From Candida dubliniensis CD36 (taxonomy: Eukaryota > Ascomycota > Pichiomycetes > Serinales > Debaryomycetaceae): 64,000 nt of DNA. Numbering within the stretch: position 1 is the first letter of the stretch; each line of letters begins with the position of its first letter. Under the pieces are notes generated by a model, which ran no database searches, was not told the DNA's origin, and was given only the letters and a program-made list of their open reading frames with translations. Below are positions 33,632 through 45,467 of this stretch, piece by piece. The translations under genes were made by a program, and so were the position numbers. The stretch spans positions 868,001 through 932,000 of the forward strand of contig NC_012865.1 of assembly GCF_000026945.1 (NCBI RefSeq), in the 5' to 3' direction.

Positions 33632-35158
33632 ATGGGACGTGCTACAATAAGATCAGGATCTATTAATTTATTAAACACCATAATTGGTGCTGGTATACTT
33701 GCCATGCCTTATGGATTGAAAAATAATGGATTATTATTTGGTTGTATATTAATTATATGGTCATCATTAACTTCATCAATGGGACTTTATTTACAAAATA
33801 AAGTTGCTAAATATACTGATCAACGAGGTTCAGTATCATATTTTAGTTTATCACAATTAACTTATCCTAATTTAAGTATTTTATTTGATAGTGCTATTCT
33901 GATTAAATGTTTTGGAGTTGGAGTAAGTTATCTTGTTGTTATTGGTGATTTAATGCCGAAAATTGTTGAAAGTATTGCGGGTAAAAATGTCCCATTAGAT
34001 TCAATATTAATGGCTCGTAATTTTTGGATTACTATATTTATGATAATTATTGTCACTCCTTTATCATATTTGAAAAAATTGGATTCTTTAAAATATACTA
34101 GTATTTTAGCATTATTTTCAGTGGGTTATTTGATTTGTCTTGTTGTTGCCCATTATTTTTCTACTACTCCCACCTTTGCTTCATCTTCAGATATAGTTTA
34201 TCATTATATTGGTCCAATATCTTTAAAATCTACATTAAGTTCATTCCCAATATTTGTTTTCGCTTATACTTGTCATCAAAATATGTTTGCTATAATAAAT
34301 GAATTAAAACCAAATGATACCGACGGTTCACAAACTAGACAATCAAATTTAATCATTCGTAATTCAATTTCAATTGCTTGTTTATCTTATTTAATCGTGG
34401 GGGTTTTTGGGTATTTAACTTTTGGTAATTCAGTAAATGCTAATATTATTACTATGTATTCTCCAAATTCAATTTCTTCATTAATTGGAAGATTATGTAT
34501 TGTTATTATGGTTAGTTTATCCTTCCCTTTACAATGTCATCCTTGTCGTGGATCAATTAATCACGTGATATATTTTTGCACCCATGGAGTACAACAATCG
34601 AAATTTCGAACTGCCACTGCCACTGCCACTGCTACTGCTACTGGTGGTAGTAATAACAACAACAACAATAATAGAGATCAACATGGATATACTTCTTTAA
34701 GTTCTGATATTGAAAGTTTACAAAGTATTGGTAATGATACAACCATTGGTGATGGCAATGACGCCAATGAATCATTTATATCTACTACCCCAGTAGAAGG
34801 AGCTCAAGATACTGATGGTCATGATCCAATTATTGTTCCTATGACAACAAAGAAATTTTATATAATTACTACAGTGATTGTTATATTATCATATCTTGTG
34901 GCAATTTCAGTAACTTCATTAGCTCATGTATTAGCATTTGTTGGATCTACTGGTTCAACATCAATTTCGTTTATATTACCAGGATTATTTGGTTATTTGT
35001 TAATTAAACCTGAATCTGAATCTGAATCTGAACCCCATGGTTCATTAAATAATTTAGAAAAATTTTGTAAATATGGTGGATTATTTTTAGCAATTTGGGG
35101 GGTATTAGTTATGATTGTTTGTTTAAGTGCTACAATCTTTTTAGGTGCCACTCATTAA
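33632..35158 (+). CDS. AVT7: Vacuolar amino-acid transporter, AVT5/6/7-like
   Basis: The 508-residue multispanning membrane protein starts at the ATG at 33632. The N-terminal SINLLNTIIGAGILAMPYGL at residues 10-29 is the signature first helix of the amino acid/auxin permease family (AAAP). About eleven hydrophobic segments follow, with a hydrophilic Asn/Thr-rich loop at about 325-400 that separates the last helices. FPIFVFAYTCHQNMFAIINE at about 205-225 is the conserved family core with a Cys-His pair. In yeast, Avt5-7 members export or move neutral or acidic amino acids across the vacuolar membrane. The short cytosolic N-terminus (7-8 residues) resembles Avt7 more than Avt1-4; the paralogue choice is uncertain. 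It ends 95 bp from the convergent SPC105 stop. Confidence 0.8.
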   Translation: MGRATIRSGSINLLNTIIGAGILAMPYGLKNNGLLFGCILIIWSSLTSSMGLYLQNKVAKYTDQRGSVSYFSLSQLTYPNLSILFDSAILIKCFGVGVSYLVVIGDLMPKIVESIAGKNVPLDSILMARNFWITIFMIIIVTPLSYLKKLDSLKYTSILALFSVGYLICLVVAHYFSTTPTFASSSDIVYHYIGPISLKSTLSSFPIFVFAYTCHQNMFAIINELKPNDTDGSQTRQSNLIIRNSISIACLSYLIVGVFGYLTFGNSVNANIITMYSPNSISSLIGRLCIVIMVSLSFPLQCHPCRGSINHVIYFCTHGVQQSKFRTATATATATATGGSNNNNNNNRDQHGYTSLSSDIESLQSIGNDTTIGDGNDANESFISTTPVEGAQDTDGHDPIIVPMTTKKFYIITTVIVILSYLVAISVTSLAHVLAFVGSTGSTSISFILPGLFGYLLIKPESESESEPHGSLNNLEKFCKYGGLFLAIWGVLVMIVCLSATIFLGATH

Positions 35159-35253
35159 AAGTTAGATTTATTCTTGATTAGATATATAATTTAATTTACT
35201 ATAGCATTAATAATATGTACGTATATACATACATACATACATACATACAAAAA

Positions 35254-38200
35254 TTATTTATTAACAATTATTAGATTATTCAAAATTTGTTTATCAAATA
35301 CTTTAAGATCATTACTAATTTGTTCTCTAAATGATTTATTATTATTGTTGTTATTAATTTCACCTCGTTGATGAATTATTCTTCCAGTAAATTCAATATT
35401 CTTAGGATTTACATTAGATTGATTATTTACAAAATTATTAATATCAATTTCTCCACAAATTAATAATTTATAATCATATTTGAAATTATAATATTTAATG
35501 GTAAATTCAAGATATTTCTTCCCTTCCTTTTCCTCTTCTTCTTCTTTTTCATTGTTGTGAACAAATTTCAATTCAATGGGAAATTTTAATGAAACATAAT
35601 ATAAATCAGAATCTAATTTCTTTAACCAATGCCAATTTCGACAAAATAATTGAAATTTATCAATTATATTTAATTCTTGTTGTTTCTCTCCATCAATTAT
35701 AATTTGATCGAATACCCCGATTAATGAAGATTTATTTTTGAAATTATTTTGTTCCATAGTATACATTATTTTATTATTAATAAAATCAAATTGACAAATA
35801 ATTGAATCATCAAATAAAAAAGATATTTTATGACCTCTATCTTCTTGTTCTTGTTCTTGTTCTTGTTGTTGTTGTTCTTTTTGGGTGGTTTTTAAATATT
35901 TCAAATTTGTTAAATTTTGTAAAAATTGATATTTCCTTAAAATTAATTTAATTTCCAAATTATCATATTTTCGAATTTGATTAAATTCATTTTGTAAATT
36001 ATTTAATTGAATTTGTAATAATGATTTTTTTTCATTACTATCATGTAAATTTTTTTTAATAGTTGATAATTGTAATAATTTAATTTCAATTTCTTTATTA
36101 ATTTCAACAATATCTTGTTTCCTTTTAGCAACATCTAATTGTAATTTATTTAATTCAATTGGTGGGATTCGTTTAATTTCATTTTTCAATCTTATTAATT
36201 CATTAAATTTATTATTCAATATGTTTAAATATATTCGACATTTATCATATAATTCATTTAATCGATTTATATCTTCAATTAATAATTGTTTATCATTAAT
36301 TAATGAATTTATTTCTTCATTTAATTTATCAATTAAATTTTCTATTAATTGATTTCTCCAATCATACCAAGTTTTTTTACTTTTCAATCGAGCAAAATCT
36401 CGAATTAATTGAATTTTTAAATTAATTAATAATTTGGTTTTATCATCCATTGAATAATATTTTTTAAATAATATAGGATTATTTATGATAACAGTTTTTT
36501 CATATTCATTATATAATTCTCGTCCTTGAATGATTTTTTTATTTAATTCATGACAACAAAATTCATATAATTCCAATAATTCTAAATTTGGTTTAGCTTT
36601 AATATAGTCATGCAAACTAGGGGTTAATTCAATAGAATTGGTTATACTTAATCGGGGTATAGAATTAAGATCCAATTCTAAATCATCATAAAATTGTACT
36701 CTAATATCACTTAAAAATTTCGATAATGAAACAGGTATATAATTTGGATCATCTTCATCAAATGAATCATCCTCATCGTCTTCCTCAGATGATTCTTCTT
36801 TTTCTTCTTGTGGTTCAGTCTTTCCTTCTTCTCTTTCGTCTTCTTCATTAATATCATCTTGAGTTATCTCAGCAAGTGGAATAGTAGTCGTTGTCACTCT
36901 TTCTTCAATCCCTGATGTATTGATTTCATCATCATGTGATATATTGGAAGTTGTTTGAGTAAGATCCATTGGTTGAGACACTTCACCTAAATCAGATTCT
37001 TTTCCTGTGGTGATTTTAGAATCAATTTGAGTAAGTTCCATTGGTTGTGATAATGATTCATCTGGTAAATTATTACTTGTAGGTATTGATTCTTCCAATG
37101 GTTGTGAGATTGAGTTGGTGTCTTCATTTGAATCTAATATTTTCATGGGAATGGTTTGTGTTAATTCCATAGCATCATTCTCCGTAATTTCATTCTCCCT
37201 TATTTTTCCTTCTTCATTTGGTTGTATTTCTTGTGCAATGGCAATGGCATTGGCATCTACTTCATCAATTCCAGTTTCATTATCATCTTGATTCTCCTTA
37301 TCATTGCGAGGACAAACAAACAGTTGAATTTCTGTCAAATCCATAGCAAAAGATAATTCTCCATTATCAAATCCATCACCTCTAGGAATCTCAGGAATTG
37401 GTCCATTATAATCAATCTTTTTATAATCAACAATAGTAAGATCCATATGTTCGGAAAAATCATTAGACGATATATTGCTAGGTTTGTTCTCTTCCCTATT
37501 ATCATTATCAATTATTTGATGATCTAATTCATTTTCTTCTTCTGGCTCTGTATTGACAACATCATCGATTACTTGTTCTTTCACCTCTGGTTTATTTTCT
37601 GAACCATGTTGTTCTATACCACCCTCCAATTCTTGTTCTTCAATAACTTCTTGAAGAACTGGTTTCTCAATACTTGATCGGGTGATATTCTCAAAAGTTT
37701 GAGTCAATTCCATTGGCTGAGTATCATCAACATTTTGAGGATCCTTATTTTCACTATGAGCATTATCTTGTACTGAATTTTGATTTTGATTCGCACTTTG
37801 ACGAATATGTGATAATACATTTGTAACATCCATCGTAATATCTTCATCGTCATTATTTTGATCATCTACATTGGTCTCCTTGGGAGAACTATATTCAATT
37901 TTTCGAGGCATTCCTTCTGTCAATTCCATATCTTCCTCCTCCTCCTCTTCTTCTTCTTCTACGACTACTACCCTATGGTACTGTTGATCTGTGCTTGCTT
38001 TGCCATCATCAATTACGGGAGGAATGTATTCTGGTACACCAACACTCGTTAATTCCATAGTCTGTTCTTCATGATCTCGTCGGTCGTTGTTGTTGACGTC
38101 TATAACATGATCTTCTTCCTCTTGTTCATCTTCATCAGAACTATCAACAAGCATTTTTTCTCCATAGGTATCATCACCCTGTTCTTGTTCATGTTCTTCT

Positions 38201-38568
38201 TCTTCTTCTTCGTGCTCATCTTGTTCATTTATATTATTCATACCATTGTTATTATCATTATTATTATGGTGATAGTTTTCCAGATTTAAATCATTACCAG
38301 AAGATTCTCCATAATCTTGATAAGTAATCCCAATATCAGTCTTACGTCGTTTATTATTAGGATTCTCAACATAATCAATCTTATGTAATGTGACTTCACG
38401 AGCAAATGAAACGCGTCGATTATTATTATTGTTGTTGTTGTTGTTTTGATTTAAATTTATTGAAATTCTTGATTCATCAGTTTTGTTACTATTGTTGTTA
38501 TTACTATTATCTCCACGAAGTATTGGGACGGTATGATTTTGATTATCCTTTAATATACTTTTTGCCAT
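35254..38568 (-). CDS. SPC105: Kinetochore scaffold Spc105/KNL1
   Basis: The 1104-residue protein starts at the ATG at 38568. Near the N-terminus it has both PP1 phosphatase docking motifs known in KNL1 proteins: SILK at residues 4-7 and RVSF at 52-55. A disordered acidic region follows with nine MELT-type motifs at about residues 171, 214, 246 (MDVT), 286, 375 (MDLT), 409 (MDLT), 467, 510 and 534 (MDLT). Mps1 phosphorylates such threonines to recruit Bub1-Bub3 in the spindle checkpoint. The C-terminal half contains long coiled coils (about 700-880) and a Spc7-type C-terminal region expected to fold into RWD domains that bind the Mis12 complex. Many low-complexity Asn, Glu and Gln runs suggest length variation. 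It is the kinetochore arm that links microtubule attachment to the checkpoint. Confidence 0.95.
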   Translation of the reverse strand: MAKSILKDNQNHTVPILRGDNSNNNNSNKTDESRISINLNQNNNNNNNNNRRVSFAREVTLHKIDYVENPNNKRRKTDIGITYQDYGESSGNDLNLENYHHNNNDNNNGMNNINEQDEHEEEEEEHEQEQGDDTYGEKMLVDSSDEDEQEEEDHVIDVNNNDRRDHEEQTMELTSVGVPEYIPPVIDDGKASTDQQYHRVVVVEEEEEEEEEDMELTEGMPRKIEYSSPKETNVDDQNNDDEDITMDVTNVLSHIRQSANQNQNSVQDNAHSENKDPQNVDDTQPMELTQTFENITRSSIEKPVLQEVIEEQELEGGIEQHGSENKPEVKEQVIDDVVNTEPEEENELDHQIIDNDNREENKPSNISSNDFSEHMDLTIVDYKKIDYNGPIPEIPRGDGFDNGELSFAMDLTEIQLFVCPRNDKENQDDNETGIDEVDANAIAIAQEIQPNEEGKIRENEITENDAMELTQTIPMKILDSNEDTNSISQPLEESIPTSNNLPDESLSQPMELTQIDSKITTGKESDLGEVSQPMDLTQTTSNISHDDEINTSGIEERVTTTTIPLAEITQDDINEEDEREEGKTEPQEEKEESSEEDDEDDSFDEDDPNYIPVSLSKFLSDIRVQFYDDLELDLNSIPRLSITNSIELTPSLHDYIKAKPNLELLELYEFCCHELNKKIIQGRELYNEYEKTVIINNPILFKKYYSMDDKTKLLINLKIQLIRDFARLKSKKTWYDWRNQLIENLIDKLNEEINSLINDKQLLIEDINRLNELYDKCRIYLNILNNKFNELIRLKNEIKRIPPIELNKLQLDVAKRKQDIVEINKEIEIKLLQLSTIKKNLHDSNEKKSLLQIQLNNLQNEFNQIRKYDNLEIKLILRKYQFLQNLTNLKYLKTTQKEQQQQEQEQEQEDRGHKISFLFDDSIICQFDFINNKIMYTMEQNNFKNKSSLIGVFDQIIIDGEKQQELNIIDKFQLFCRNWHWLKKLDSDLYYVSLKFPIELKFVHNNEKEEEEEKEGKKYLEFTIKYYNFKYDYKLLICGEIDINNFVNNQSNVNPKNIEFTGRIIHQRGEINNNNNNKSFREQISNDLKVFDKQILNNLIIVNK

Positions 38569-39497
38569 ATTTTGTGTTTTGCTGATGTTTGTAAGTTGTA
38601 CTTTATTAGATTGTTTCCCTAAATGAATGATAATAAACAGTTATGACACTTGATATTTCTAAATTCTTATAAAGATTATATGGAAGTATTAGTTAAATGT
38701 TATAAAGATGTTGTATACCATATCAATTCAATTAACTGATTCATAGTTTGTAGTTTGTAGTTTGTAGTTTGTTGTGGTTTTGTTTTTGTTTTTGTGTTTT
38801 TGATTTTGGAAATTCTTCATGTGTGGTATATGTGGCGCTACCAAATAATTAACAATAATCAGTTGAACAATCCAACTCTTCTTCTATTTCAACAGCTATA
38901 TGTCATTGATGTTGATATTACTTTATGTGATATATGAATAGAGCATTGCTAACAATATTTGGCAATCCAATGCTATTTATTTCCAATATTTTGAGTAGAA
39001 TTGTCTATTGAAAATCCATATAGCCTTTTATAATCCCAAAGGCAAACGAAATTATACACAATTGCTTGCACTGAAAAGTTTAGAAAATAAGCTATAGTGA
39101 CGTCTGTCTATAGGTTAGGTAGTGATAATCTGTTTACTTTTGTTGCCAAAAAAGCATCATCAATATAACATGTAATTCCAGATAATCCAACCCTTTGTTG
39201 AATTCATTGTCAGCTGTTACCATTCTTAATTATTGAACAATAAATGTGTATTACAATATACTTAGTTACGAACAATGTATTAACAAATAAAATATACCTA
39301 ATAAAAATTGGGCATGCTAAAAAAAAAAACAAAAAACAATCCATGTGGTATAACAAACCTCTCCTAAAGATTGATGAAAAAAATAAAAAATTTAGCAATG
39401 CAATTTACCAAAACCGAAAATGAAAATAATACTCTGAAGAAATCACACAAATGAAAAGAAACAAATAATCCTAAACCAGAAATAAGCTCTGGAATCA
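38569..39497. other. Spacer between SPC105 5' end and the adhesin 3' end
   Basis: About 930 bp that must hold the SPC105 promoter and the adhesin terminator. A GTAGTTT repeat lies near 38745-38775. No other gene recognised. Confidence 0.45.
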
Positions 39498-42400
39498 CTA
39501 ATAGAATAAAGAAATAGCAGTAAGCAACACATACAACCAGGTTGAATGTTGAGTAATAGAACCAGAACCATCAAATGTAGAAGCTAAAGGCGTGGTGATT
39601 AAGGAACTTGTAGTCTGTTGACTTAATGTAGTCGCTTGAGAGGCTGTGGTGTCAACTCCTTGGCTACTGGTACCCACAGGTGCTCCACCTGTATTAGGTG
39701 GTGATTGATTACCTGGTTCATTATTTCCACCTTGAGTATTAGTGGTAGCTGCAGATCCATGGGAATTACCACCAGTTGTATCATGACCCTTTGTAGTAGC
39801 ACCATTACCTGTATCTGGAATAGCAGCTGTGGCAGTTCCAGTAGCATGTGGAGTAACAATCTTAGTTGAACTTCTTGATCCTGTATTGATACCAGTTTCA
39901 CGTGACGGGTTAACTACAGAACCAGGTTTACCTACCAATGGGGTACCTGTTGTCAAAGCAGGATTTGGATTTATCAGAACACCAATAGCTCCACTCTCAG
40001 TCACCGTATGGGACACAATAGTCGTTGTCCTAGCAATATCAGTCGATTTAGTGTCTGGAATATCTGGTGATCCAGGTACATTCTTGGTGGCTGGTGTTTC
40101 TGCAGATGGTGATTTAGGTGATGGTACACCATTATTTGGAGACCCAGGATTCGAGGGTGCAGTTGGTGATGGACCACCCGGTGTTACTATCTTGCTTGTA
40201 ACAGAACCAGTAGAAGCTAACTCACCAGACTTTGGTTTATCCGTGCCATTATTGCCACCAATAACTGTTGTGGTTGTTGCCGTCGTTGTTGCAGTAGTTC
40301 TTACAACAGAACCTTGTGTAGCAGAAGATTGGCAACCATGTTCGTCATCACAGAAAGTTGTTGATATTGCCACACTTGTTTCACCACTTTCAAAAACAAT
40401 CGAAGACGTGAATCTATCATCATTAGTAAACGTTATCTCATCACTGGAAAGTATATTCACTGATGATGACTGGGAACTAGGTAAGTTGGTAACCGTAGTG
40501 TTTACATAATGTGGACGAGAAAACGAGGAGACAATACTTATCGAGGCTGAAAATGAGGGAACAGATAATATTGAGAATGTGGACTCACTAGATTCATCAC
40601 TTGGACTAGAACGGATTCGGATAATGACACTATTAGTGCCACCTGGTGGGGCAGTAATGGTTGTGGTAGTGTCGTAGGACTGTGACCAAAACTCAGTGGT
40701 AGTAATAGTTGGATTAGGTGGTTCCTTGATAATCACAGTTTCAGTTCCTCCCGGTGGAGCAGTAACAGTGCTAGTACTTGCGTATGACTGTGACCAGTAT
40801 TCAGTAGTGGTAACCGTGTAATTTGGAGGTTCCTTGATGATTACGGTGTCAGTTCCACCTGGTGGACCAGTAACGGTTGTAGTACTTGCATAAGATTGTG
40901 ACCAATACTCAGTGGTTGTGACTGTAAAATTTGGAGGCTCTCTGATTCTTACTGAGTTGGTACCTCCTGGTGGGGCGGTAATGGTGGTGGTGGTAGCATA
41001 GGATTCTGACCAATATTCAGTGGTAGTAACAGTTGGGTTTGGTGGTTCTCTAATGATAACAGTATCTGTACCACCTGGTGGACCAGTAACAGTGGTCGTA
41101 GTTGCATAAGACTGTGACCAGTATTTAGTTGTGGTAACCGTGTAGTTAGGTGGTTCCCTAATGATAACAGTATCAGTGCCACCTGGTGGACCAGTAACAG
41201 TGGTCGTAGTTGCATAAGACTGTGACCAGTATTCAGTTGTAGTTACTGTGTAATTAGGTGGTTCCCTAATGATAACAGTATCAGTGCCACCTGGAGGGGC
41301 AGTAACAGTGGTCGTAGTAGCAAACGATTGTGACCAATATTCAGTTGTAGTTACTGTGTAATTAGGTGGCTCCCTAATGATAACAGTGTCGGTGCCACCT
41401 GGAGGAGCGGTAACAGTGGTCGTAGTTGCATAAGACTGTGACCAGTATTCAGTTGTGGTAACCGTGTAGTTAGGTGGTTCCCTAATGATAACAGTGTCGG
41501 TGCCACCTGGAGGAGCGGTAACAGTGGTCGTAGTTGCATAAGACTGTGACCAGTATTCAGTTGTGGTAACCGTGTAGTTAGGTGGTTCCCTAATGATAAC
41601 AGTATCAGTGCCACCTGGAGGAGCGGTAACAGTGGTCGTAGTTGCATAAGACTGTGACCAGTATTCAGTTGTAGTTACTGTGTAATTAGGTGGTTCCCTA
41701 ATGATAACAGTATCAGTACCACCTGGAGGGGCAGTAACAGTGGTCGTAGTAGCATAAGACTGTGACCAGTATTCAGTTGTAGTTACTGTGTAATTTGGAG
41801 GTTCCCTAATAATCACAGTGTCGGTACCACCTGGAGGGGCAGTAACAGTGGTCGTAGTTGCATAAGACTGTGACCAGTATTCAGTTGTAGTTACTGTGTA
41901 ATTAGGTGGTTCTCTAATAATCACAGTGTCAGTGCCACCTGGTGGGGCAGTAACAGTCGTTGTTGAAGCATATGACTGTGACCAGTATTCAGTAGTAGTA
42001 ACTGTGTAATTAGGTGGCTCTCTGATAATCACAGTATCTGTACCACCTGGAGGAGCAGTAACAGTGGTGGTAGTAGCAAACGATTGTGACCAGTATTCAG
42101 TGGTTGTAACCGTGTAATTAGGTGGTTCCCTAATGATAACAGTATCTGTACCACCTGGTGGACCAGTAATAGTAGTAGTCGAAGCAAACGATTGTGACCA
42201 GTATTCAGTGGTTGTAACCGTGTAATTAGGTGGTTCCCTAATGATAACAGTATCAGTGCCACCTGGAGGGGCAGTAACAGTGGTCGTAGTTGCATAAGAC
42301 TGTGACCAGTATTCAGTTGTAGTTACTGTGTAATTAGGTGGTTCCCTAATGATAACAGTATCTGTACCACCTGGTGGACCAGTAATAGTAGTAGTCGAAG

Positions 42401-45400
42401 CAAACGATTGTGACCAGTATTCAGTGGTTGTAACCGTGTAATTAGGTGGCTCTCTAATAATCACAGTGTCGGTACCACCCGGTGGTGCTGTAGCAGTCGT
42501 GGTTGTAGCATAGGATTGAGACCAGTACTCGGTTGTTGTCACAGTTGGGTTTGGAGGTTCTCCAATAAGGACAATATCGGTTCCACCTGGAGGGGCAGTA
42601 ACAGTGGTGGTTGAAGCATATGACTGTGACCAGTACTCGGTTGTCGTAGCAGTTGGGTTTGGTGGTTCTCTAATTATCACAGTGTCTGTACCACCTGGAG
42701 GAGCGGTAACAGTGGTCGTAGTAGCAAACGATTGTGACCAGTATTCAGTGGTTGTAACCGTGTAATTAGGTGGTTCCCTAATGATAACAGTATCAGTGCC
42801 ACCTGGAGGGGCGGTAACAGTGGTCGTAGTTGCATAAGACTGTGACCAGTATTCAGTTGTAGTTACTGTGTAATTAGGTGGTTCTCTAATAATCACAGTG
42901 TCGGTACCACCCGGTGGTGCTGTAGCAGTCGTGGTTGTAGCATAGGATTGAGACCAGTACTCGGTTGTTGTCACAGTTGGGTTTGGAGGTTCTCTAATTA
43001 TCACAGTGTCTGTACCACCTGGAGGGGCAGTAACAGTGGTGGTAGTAGCAAACGATTGTGACCAGTATTCAGTGGTTGTAACCGTGTAATTAGGTGGTTC
43101 CCTAATGATAACAGTATCAGTGCCACCTGGAGGGGCGGTAACAGTGGTGGTAGTAGCAAACGATTGCGACCAGTATTCAGTTGTAGTTACTGTGTAATTA
43201 GGTGGCTCCCTAATGATCACAGTGTCAGTACCACCTGGAGGGGCGGTAACAGTGGTCGTAGTTGCATAAGACTGTGACCAGTATTCAGTTGTAGTTACTG
43301 TGTAATTAGGTGGTTCTCTAATAATCACAGTGTCAGTGCCACCTGGTGGGGCAGTAACAGTCGTTGTTGAAGCATATGACTGTGACCAGTATTCAGTAGT
43401 AGTAACTGTGTAATTAGGTGGCTCTCTGATAATCACAGTATCTGTACCACCTGGAGGAGCAGTAACAGTGGTGGTAGTAGCAAACGATTGTGACCAGTAT
43501 TCAGTGGTTGTAACCGTGTAATTAGGTGGTTCCCTAATGATAACAGTATCTGTACCACCTGGTGGACCAGTAATAGTAGTAGTCGAAGCAAACGATTGTG
43601 ACCAGTATTCAGTGGTTGTAACCGTGTAATTAGGTGGTTCCCTAATGATAACAGTATCTGTACCACCTGGTGGACCAGTAATAGTAGTAGTCGAAGCAAA
43701 CGATTGTGACCAGTATTCAGTGGTTGTAACCGTGTAATTAGGTGGTTCCCTAATGATAACAGTATCAGTGCCACCTGGAGGGGCAGTAACAGTGGTGGTT
43801 GAAGCATATGACTGTGACCAGTACTCGGTTGTCGTAGCAGTTGGGTTTGGTGGTTCTCTAATTATCACAGTGTCAGTGCCACCTGGAGGGGCAGTAACAG
43901 TGGTGGTCGTGACAAAGGATTGAGACCAGTACTCGGTTGTTGTCACAGTTGGGTTTGGTGGTTCTCTAATTATCACAGTGTCTGTACCACCTGGAGGGGC
44001 AGTAACAGTGGTGGTCGTGACAAAGGATTGAGACCAGTACTCGGTTGTGGTGACAGTTGGGTTTGGTGGTTCCCTAATGATAATCGTATCAGTAGCACCT
44101 GGAGGGCCGGTGACTGTGGTAGTTGTTCCATAGGATTGCGACCAATATTCAGTAGTGGAGACTGTTGGGTTTGGCAGTGGAACTTGTACAACAACTGTAT
44201 CGATTGAACCTGTTGGATTAGTTTGTGTTGTAGTAGTAGTGATTGTTCCTGTCCATTCACTAGTAACAGTTGTGGTAGTGTGATACGGAACATCAACAAT
44301 AACAGTAGCAGTTTGTCCAATTGGTACAGTTTGGGTTCTGTAGGAAGTAGTCACACCAACATATGATGTTGTGATGGTGGTTGTTGGAATGGGTTGTAAA
44401 ACAGCAATTGTTTTGGTTCTGTCAACATCGGAATTGAATGGTAAAGTAGTTACAGCAGTAGTACTATCTGTAACTGTGCTTGTTGTTACGACAATGGTAA
44501 TACCTCTAGAACCAGCCTCGGCATTATCATAGCCAAGCCAATTATAACTAAAAGAAGCATCAACAGGGCGAGCACCAACGCAAGTATACTGATTTGTGTA
44601 TTGCATAGTATATGAGGTGAGCGCAGAAATATAAGCATCAACAAATGGACGATATCCAGCAGGAACATTCTGATAGGTAACCAGAACACCCTTTGATGAA
44701 CAACTTGTTGTATAAGAAAACGACTTCAGCTCTATTGGATAATTCCAATCATTCAAACCATTTGATATCCCCACATGAACAGTAGAACAATCAATAATGG
44801 CATCAGTACCAGCAGTTGAAAACCCCATTGTACCCGAAGAATAACCACTTGCACATCTTGGAGGGATAAAAATAGTTACTGATTTTGCAAGACTGGGTAA
44901 AATTCTTGAAAGTAAGATACGATCATTTGCATTCACATCTGATCTTTGGAAATTAGCAGTTGTAGAAAATGTAGTGTCACCATCGTTAAATGTAACAGTG
45001 TTTGTTCCTTCTTTAAAACATTGGGAACTTGTAATATCAACATCTGAACCTGATCCACCAATATTGAAGGACAATGGTAAAGTTACTGTTCCTAGGGCCT
45101 TAGTTTGAGAATTCAATGCATTACTAACAGTACATTTCAAACTTGAAAAAGTAGTAAACTCTTCTCCAGAATATAAATCACATGTAGCATAAGTACGACC
45201 ATCAGCAACTAAATCAACTGAAGTTTGATCAGTAATAAATTTGAAAACACAAGGCATGTTCAATGTGAATGTGTCACCAGGACTAGCAACAGCTCCATCC
45301 AAAGTCCAACCGATAACAGCATTCCAAGTAGGAGTTGATGGACCTCTATACGGATAAGAAGCAGCATTGGTCCAAGTCAACGAATCAAAACTATGGAAAA

Positions 45401-45467
45401 TGCCTGTAACTACCTTTGCAGTAGCAACTGATAAACAGATGCATAGCAACAAAAATTGTAAAAACAT
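39498..45467 (-). CDS. Agglutinin-like sequence (ALS) cell-wall adhesin, positional counterpart of ALS2
   Basis: The 1989-residue protein starts at the ATG at 45467 and has a signal peptide (residues 1-17, [16 protein letters not shown]). The N-terminal adhesive domain (about 18-330) has eight cysteines after the signal (73, 96, 112, 150, 205, 227, 256, 296) and the invariant peptide-pocket lysine of Als proteins (K76). A Thr-rich T region follows with the amyloid-prone ITIVVTT at 323-329. Then come 33 tandem 36-residue repeats of the TTTEYWSQS...[14 protein letters not shown] type. The C-terminal stalk is Ser/Thr/Asn-rich, and the end is hydrophobic ([15 protein letters not shown]), as needed for a GPI anchor. 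Als proteins bind host and microbial peptides and join cells. The gene lies between SPC105 and PEX11/FLO8, where I recall ALS2 in C. albicans; the sequence is not identical to that protein. Confidence 0.9.
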   Translation of the reverse strand: MFLQFLLLCICLSVATAKVVTGIFHSFDSLTWTNAASYPYRGPSTPTWNAVIGWTLDGAVASPGDTFTLNMPCVFKFITDQTSVDLVADGRTYATCDLYSGEEFTTFSSLKCTVSNALNSQTKALGTVTLPLSFNIGGSGSDVDITSSQCFKEGTNTVTFNDGDTTFSTTANFQRSDVNANDRILLSRILPSLAKSVTIFIPPRCASGYSSGTMGFSTAGTDAIIDCSTVHVGISNGLNDWNYPIELKSFSYTTSCSSKGVLVTYQNVPAGYRPFVDAYISALTSYTMQYTNQYTCVGARPVDASFSYNWLGYDNAEAGSRGITIVVTTSTVTDSTTAVTTLPFNSDVDRTKTIAVLQPIPTTTITTSYVGVTTSYRTQTVPIGQTATVIVDVPYHTTTTVTSEWTGTITTTTTQTNPTGSIDTVVVQVPLPNPTVSTTEYWSQSYGTTTTVTGPPGATDTIIIREPPNPTVTTTEYWSQSFVTTTTVTAPPGGTDTVIIREPPNPTVTTTEYWSQSFVTTTTVTAPPGGTDTVIIREPPNPTATTTEYWSQSYASTTTVTAPPGGTDTVIIREPPNYTVTTTEYWSQSFASTTTITGPPGGTDTVIIREPPNYTVTTTEYWSQSFASTTTITGPPGGTDTVIIREPPNYTVTTTEYWSQSFATTTTVTAPPGGTDTVIIREPPNYTVTTTEYWSQSYASTTTVTAPPGGTDTVIIREPPNYTVTTTEYWSQSYATTTTVTAPPGGTDTVIIREPPNYTVTTTEYWSQSFATTTTVTAPPGGTDTVIIREPPNYTVTTTEYWSQSFATTTTVTAPPGGTDTVIIREPPNPTVTTTEYWSQSYATTTTATAPPGGTDTVIIREPPNYTVTTTEYWSQSYATTTTVTAPPGGTDTVIIREPPNYTVTTTEYWSQSFATTTTVTAPPGGTDTVIIREPPNPTATTTEYWSQSYASTTTVTAPPGGTDIVLIGEPPNPTVTTTEYWSQSYATTTTATAPPGGTDTVIIREPPNYTVTTTEYWSQSFASTTTITGPPGGTDTVIIREPPNYTVTTTEYWSQSYATTTTVTAPPGGTDTVIIREPPNYTVTTTEYWSQSFASTTTITGPPGGTDTVIIREPPNYTVTTTEYWSQSFATTTTVTAPPGGTDTVIIREPPNYTVTTTEYWSQSYASTTTVTAPPGGTDTVIIREPPNYTVTTTEYWSQSYATTTTVTAPPGGTDTVIIREPPNYTVTTTEYWSQSYATTTTVTAPPGGTDTVIIREPPNYTVTTTEYWSQSYATTTTVTAPPGGTDTVIIREPPNYTVTTTEYWSQSYATTTTVTAPPGGTDTVIIREPPNYTVTTTEYWSQSYATTTTVTAPPGGTDTVIIREPPNYTVTTTEYWSQSFATTTTVTAPPGGTDTVIIREPPNYTVTTTEYWSQSYATTTTVTGPPGGTDTVIIREPPNYTVTTTKYWSQSYATTTTVTGPPGGTDTVIIREPPNPTVTTTEYWSESYATTTTITAPPGGTNSVRIREPPNFTVTTTEYWSQSYASTTTVTGPPGGTDTVIIKEPPNYTVTTTEYWSQSYASTSTVTAPPGGTETVIIKEPPNPTITTTEFWSQSYDTTTTITAPPGGTNSVIIRIRSSPSDESSESTFSILSVPSFSASISIVSSFSRPHYVNTTVTNLPSSQSSSVNILSSDEITFTNDDRFTSSIVFESGETSVAISTTFCDDEHGCQSSATQGSVVRTTATTTATTTTVIGGNNGTDKPKSGELASTGSVTSKIVTPGGPSPTAPSNPGSPNNGVPSPKSPSAETPATKNVPGSPDIPDTKSTDIARTTTIVSHTVTESGAIGVLINPNPALTTGTPLVGKPGSVVNPSRETGINTGSRSSTKIVTPHATGTATAAIPDTGNGATTKGHDTTGGNSHGSAATTNTQGGNNEPGNQSPPNTGGAPVGTSSQGVDTTASQATTLSQQTTSSLITTPLASTFDGSGSITQHSTWLYVLLTAISLFY
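40613..44176 (-). repeat. ALS central tandem repeat, 33 units of 108 bp
   Basis: The 33 in-frame 108 bp units span about 3.56 kb. Units differ mainly at SF/SY, AT/AS/VT, TVTA/TITG and the NY/NP ending of the previous unit. Some blocks of variants are repeated in the same order (see findings), which indicates block duplication. Outer units are more divergent than central ones, as expected from unequal exchange in the middle. Confidence 0.92.

Noticed and set aside
41351..43807. Frames rich in Leu/Gln/Arg inside the ALS repeat on the minus strand
   Set aside because: They are alternative-frame shadows of the 108 bp repeat.
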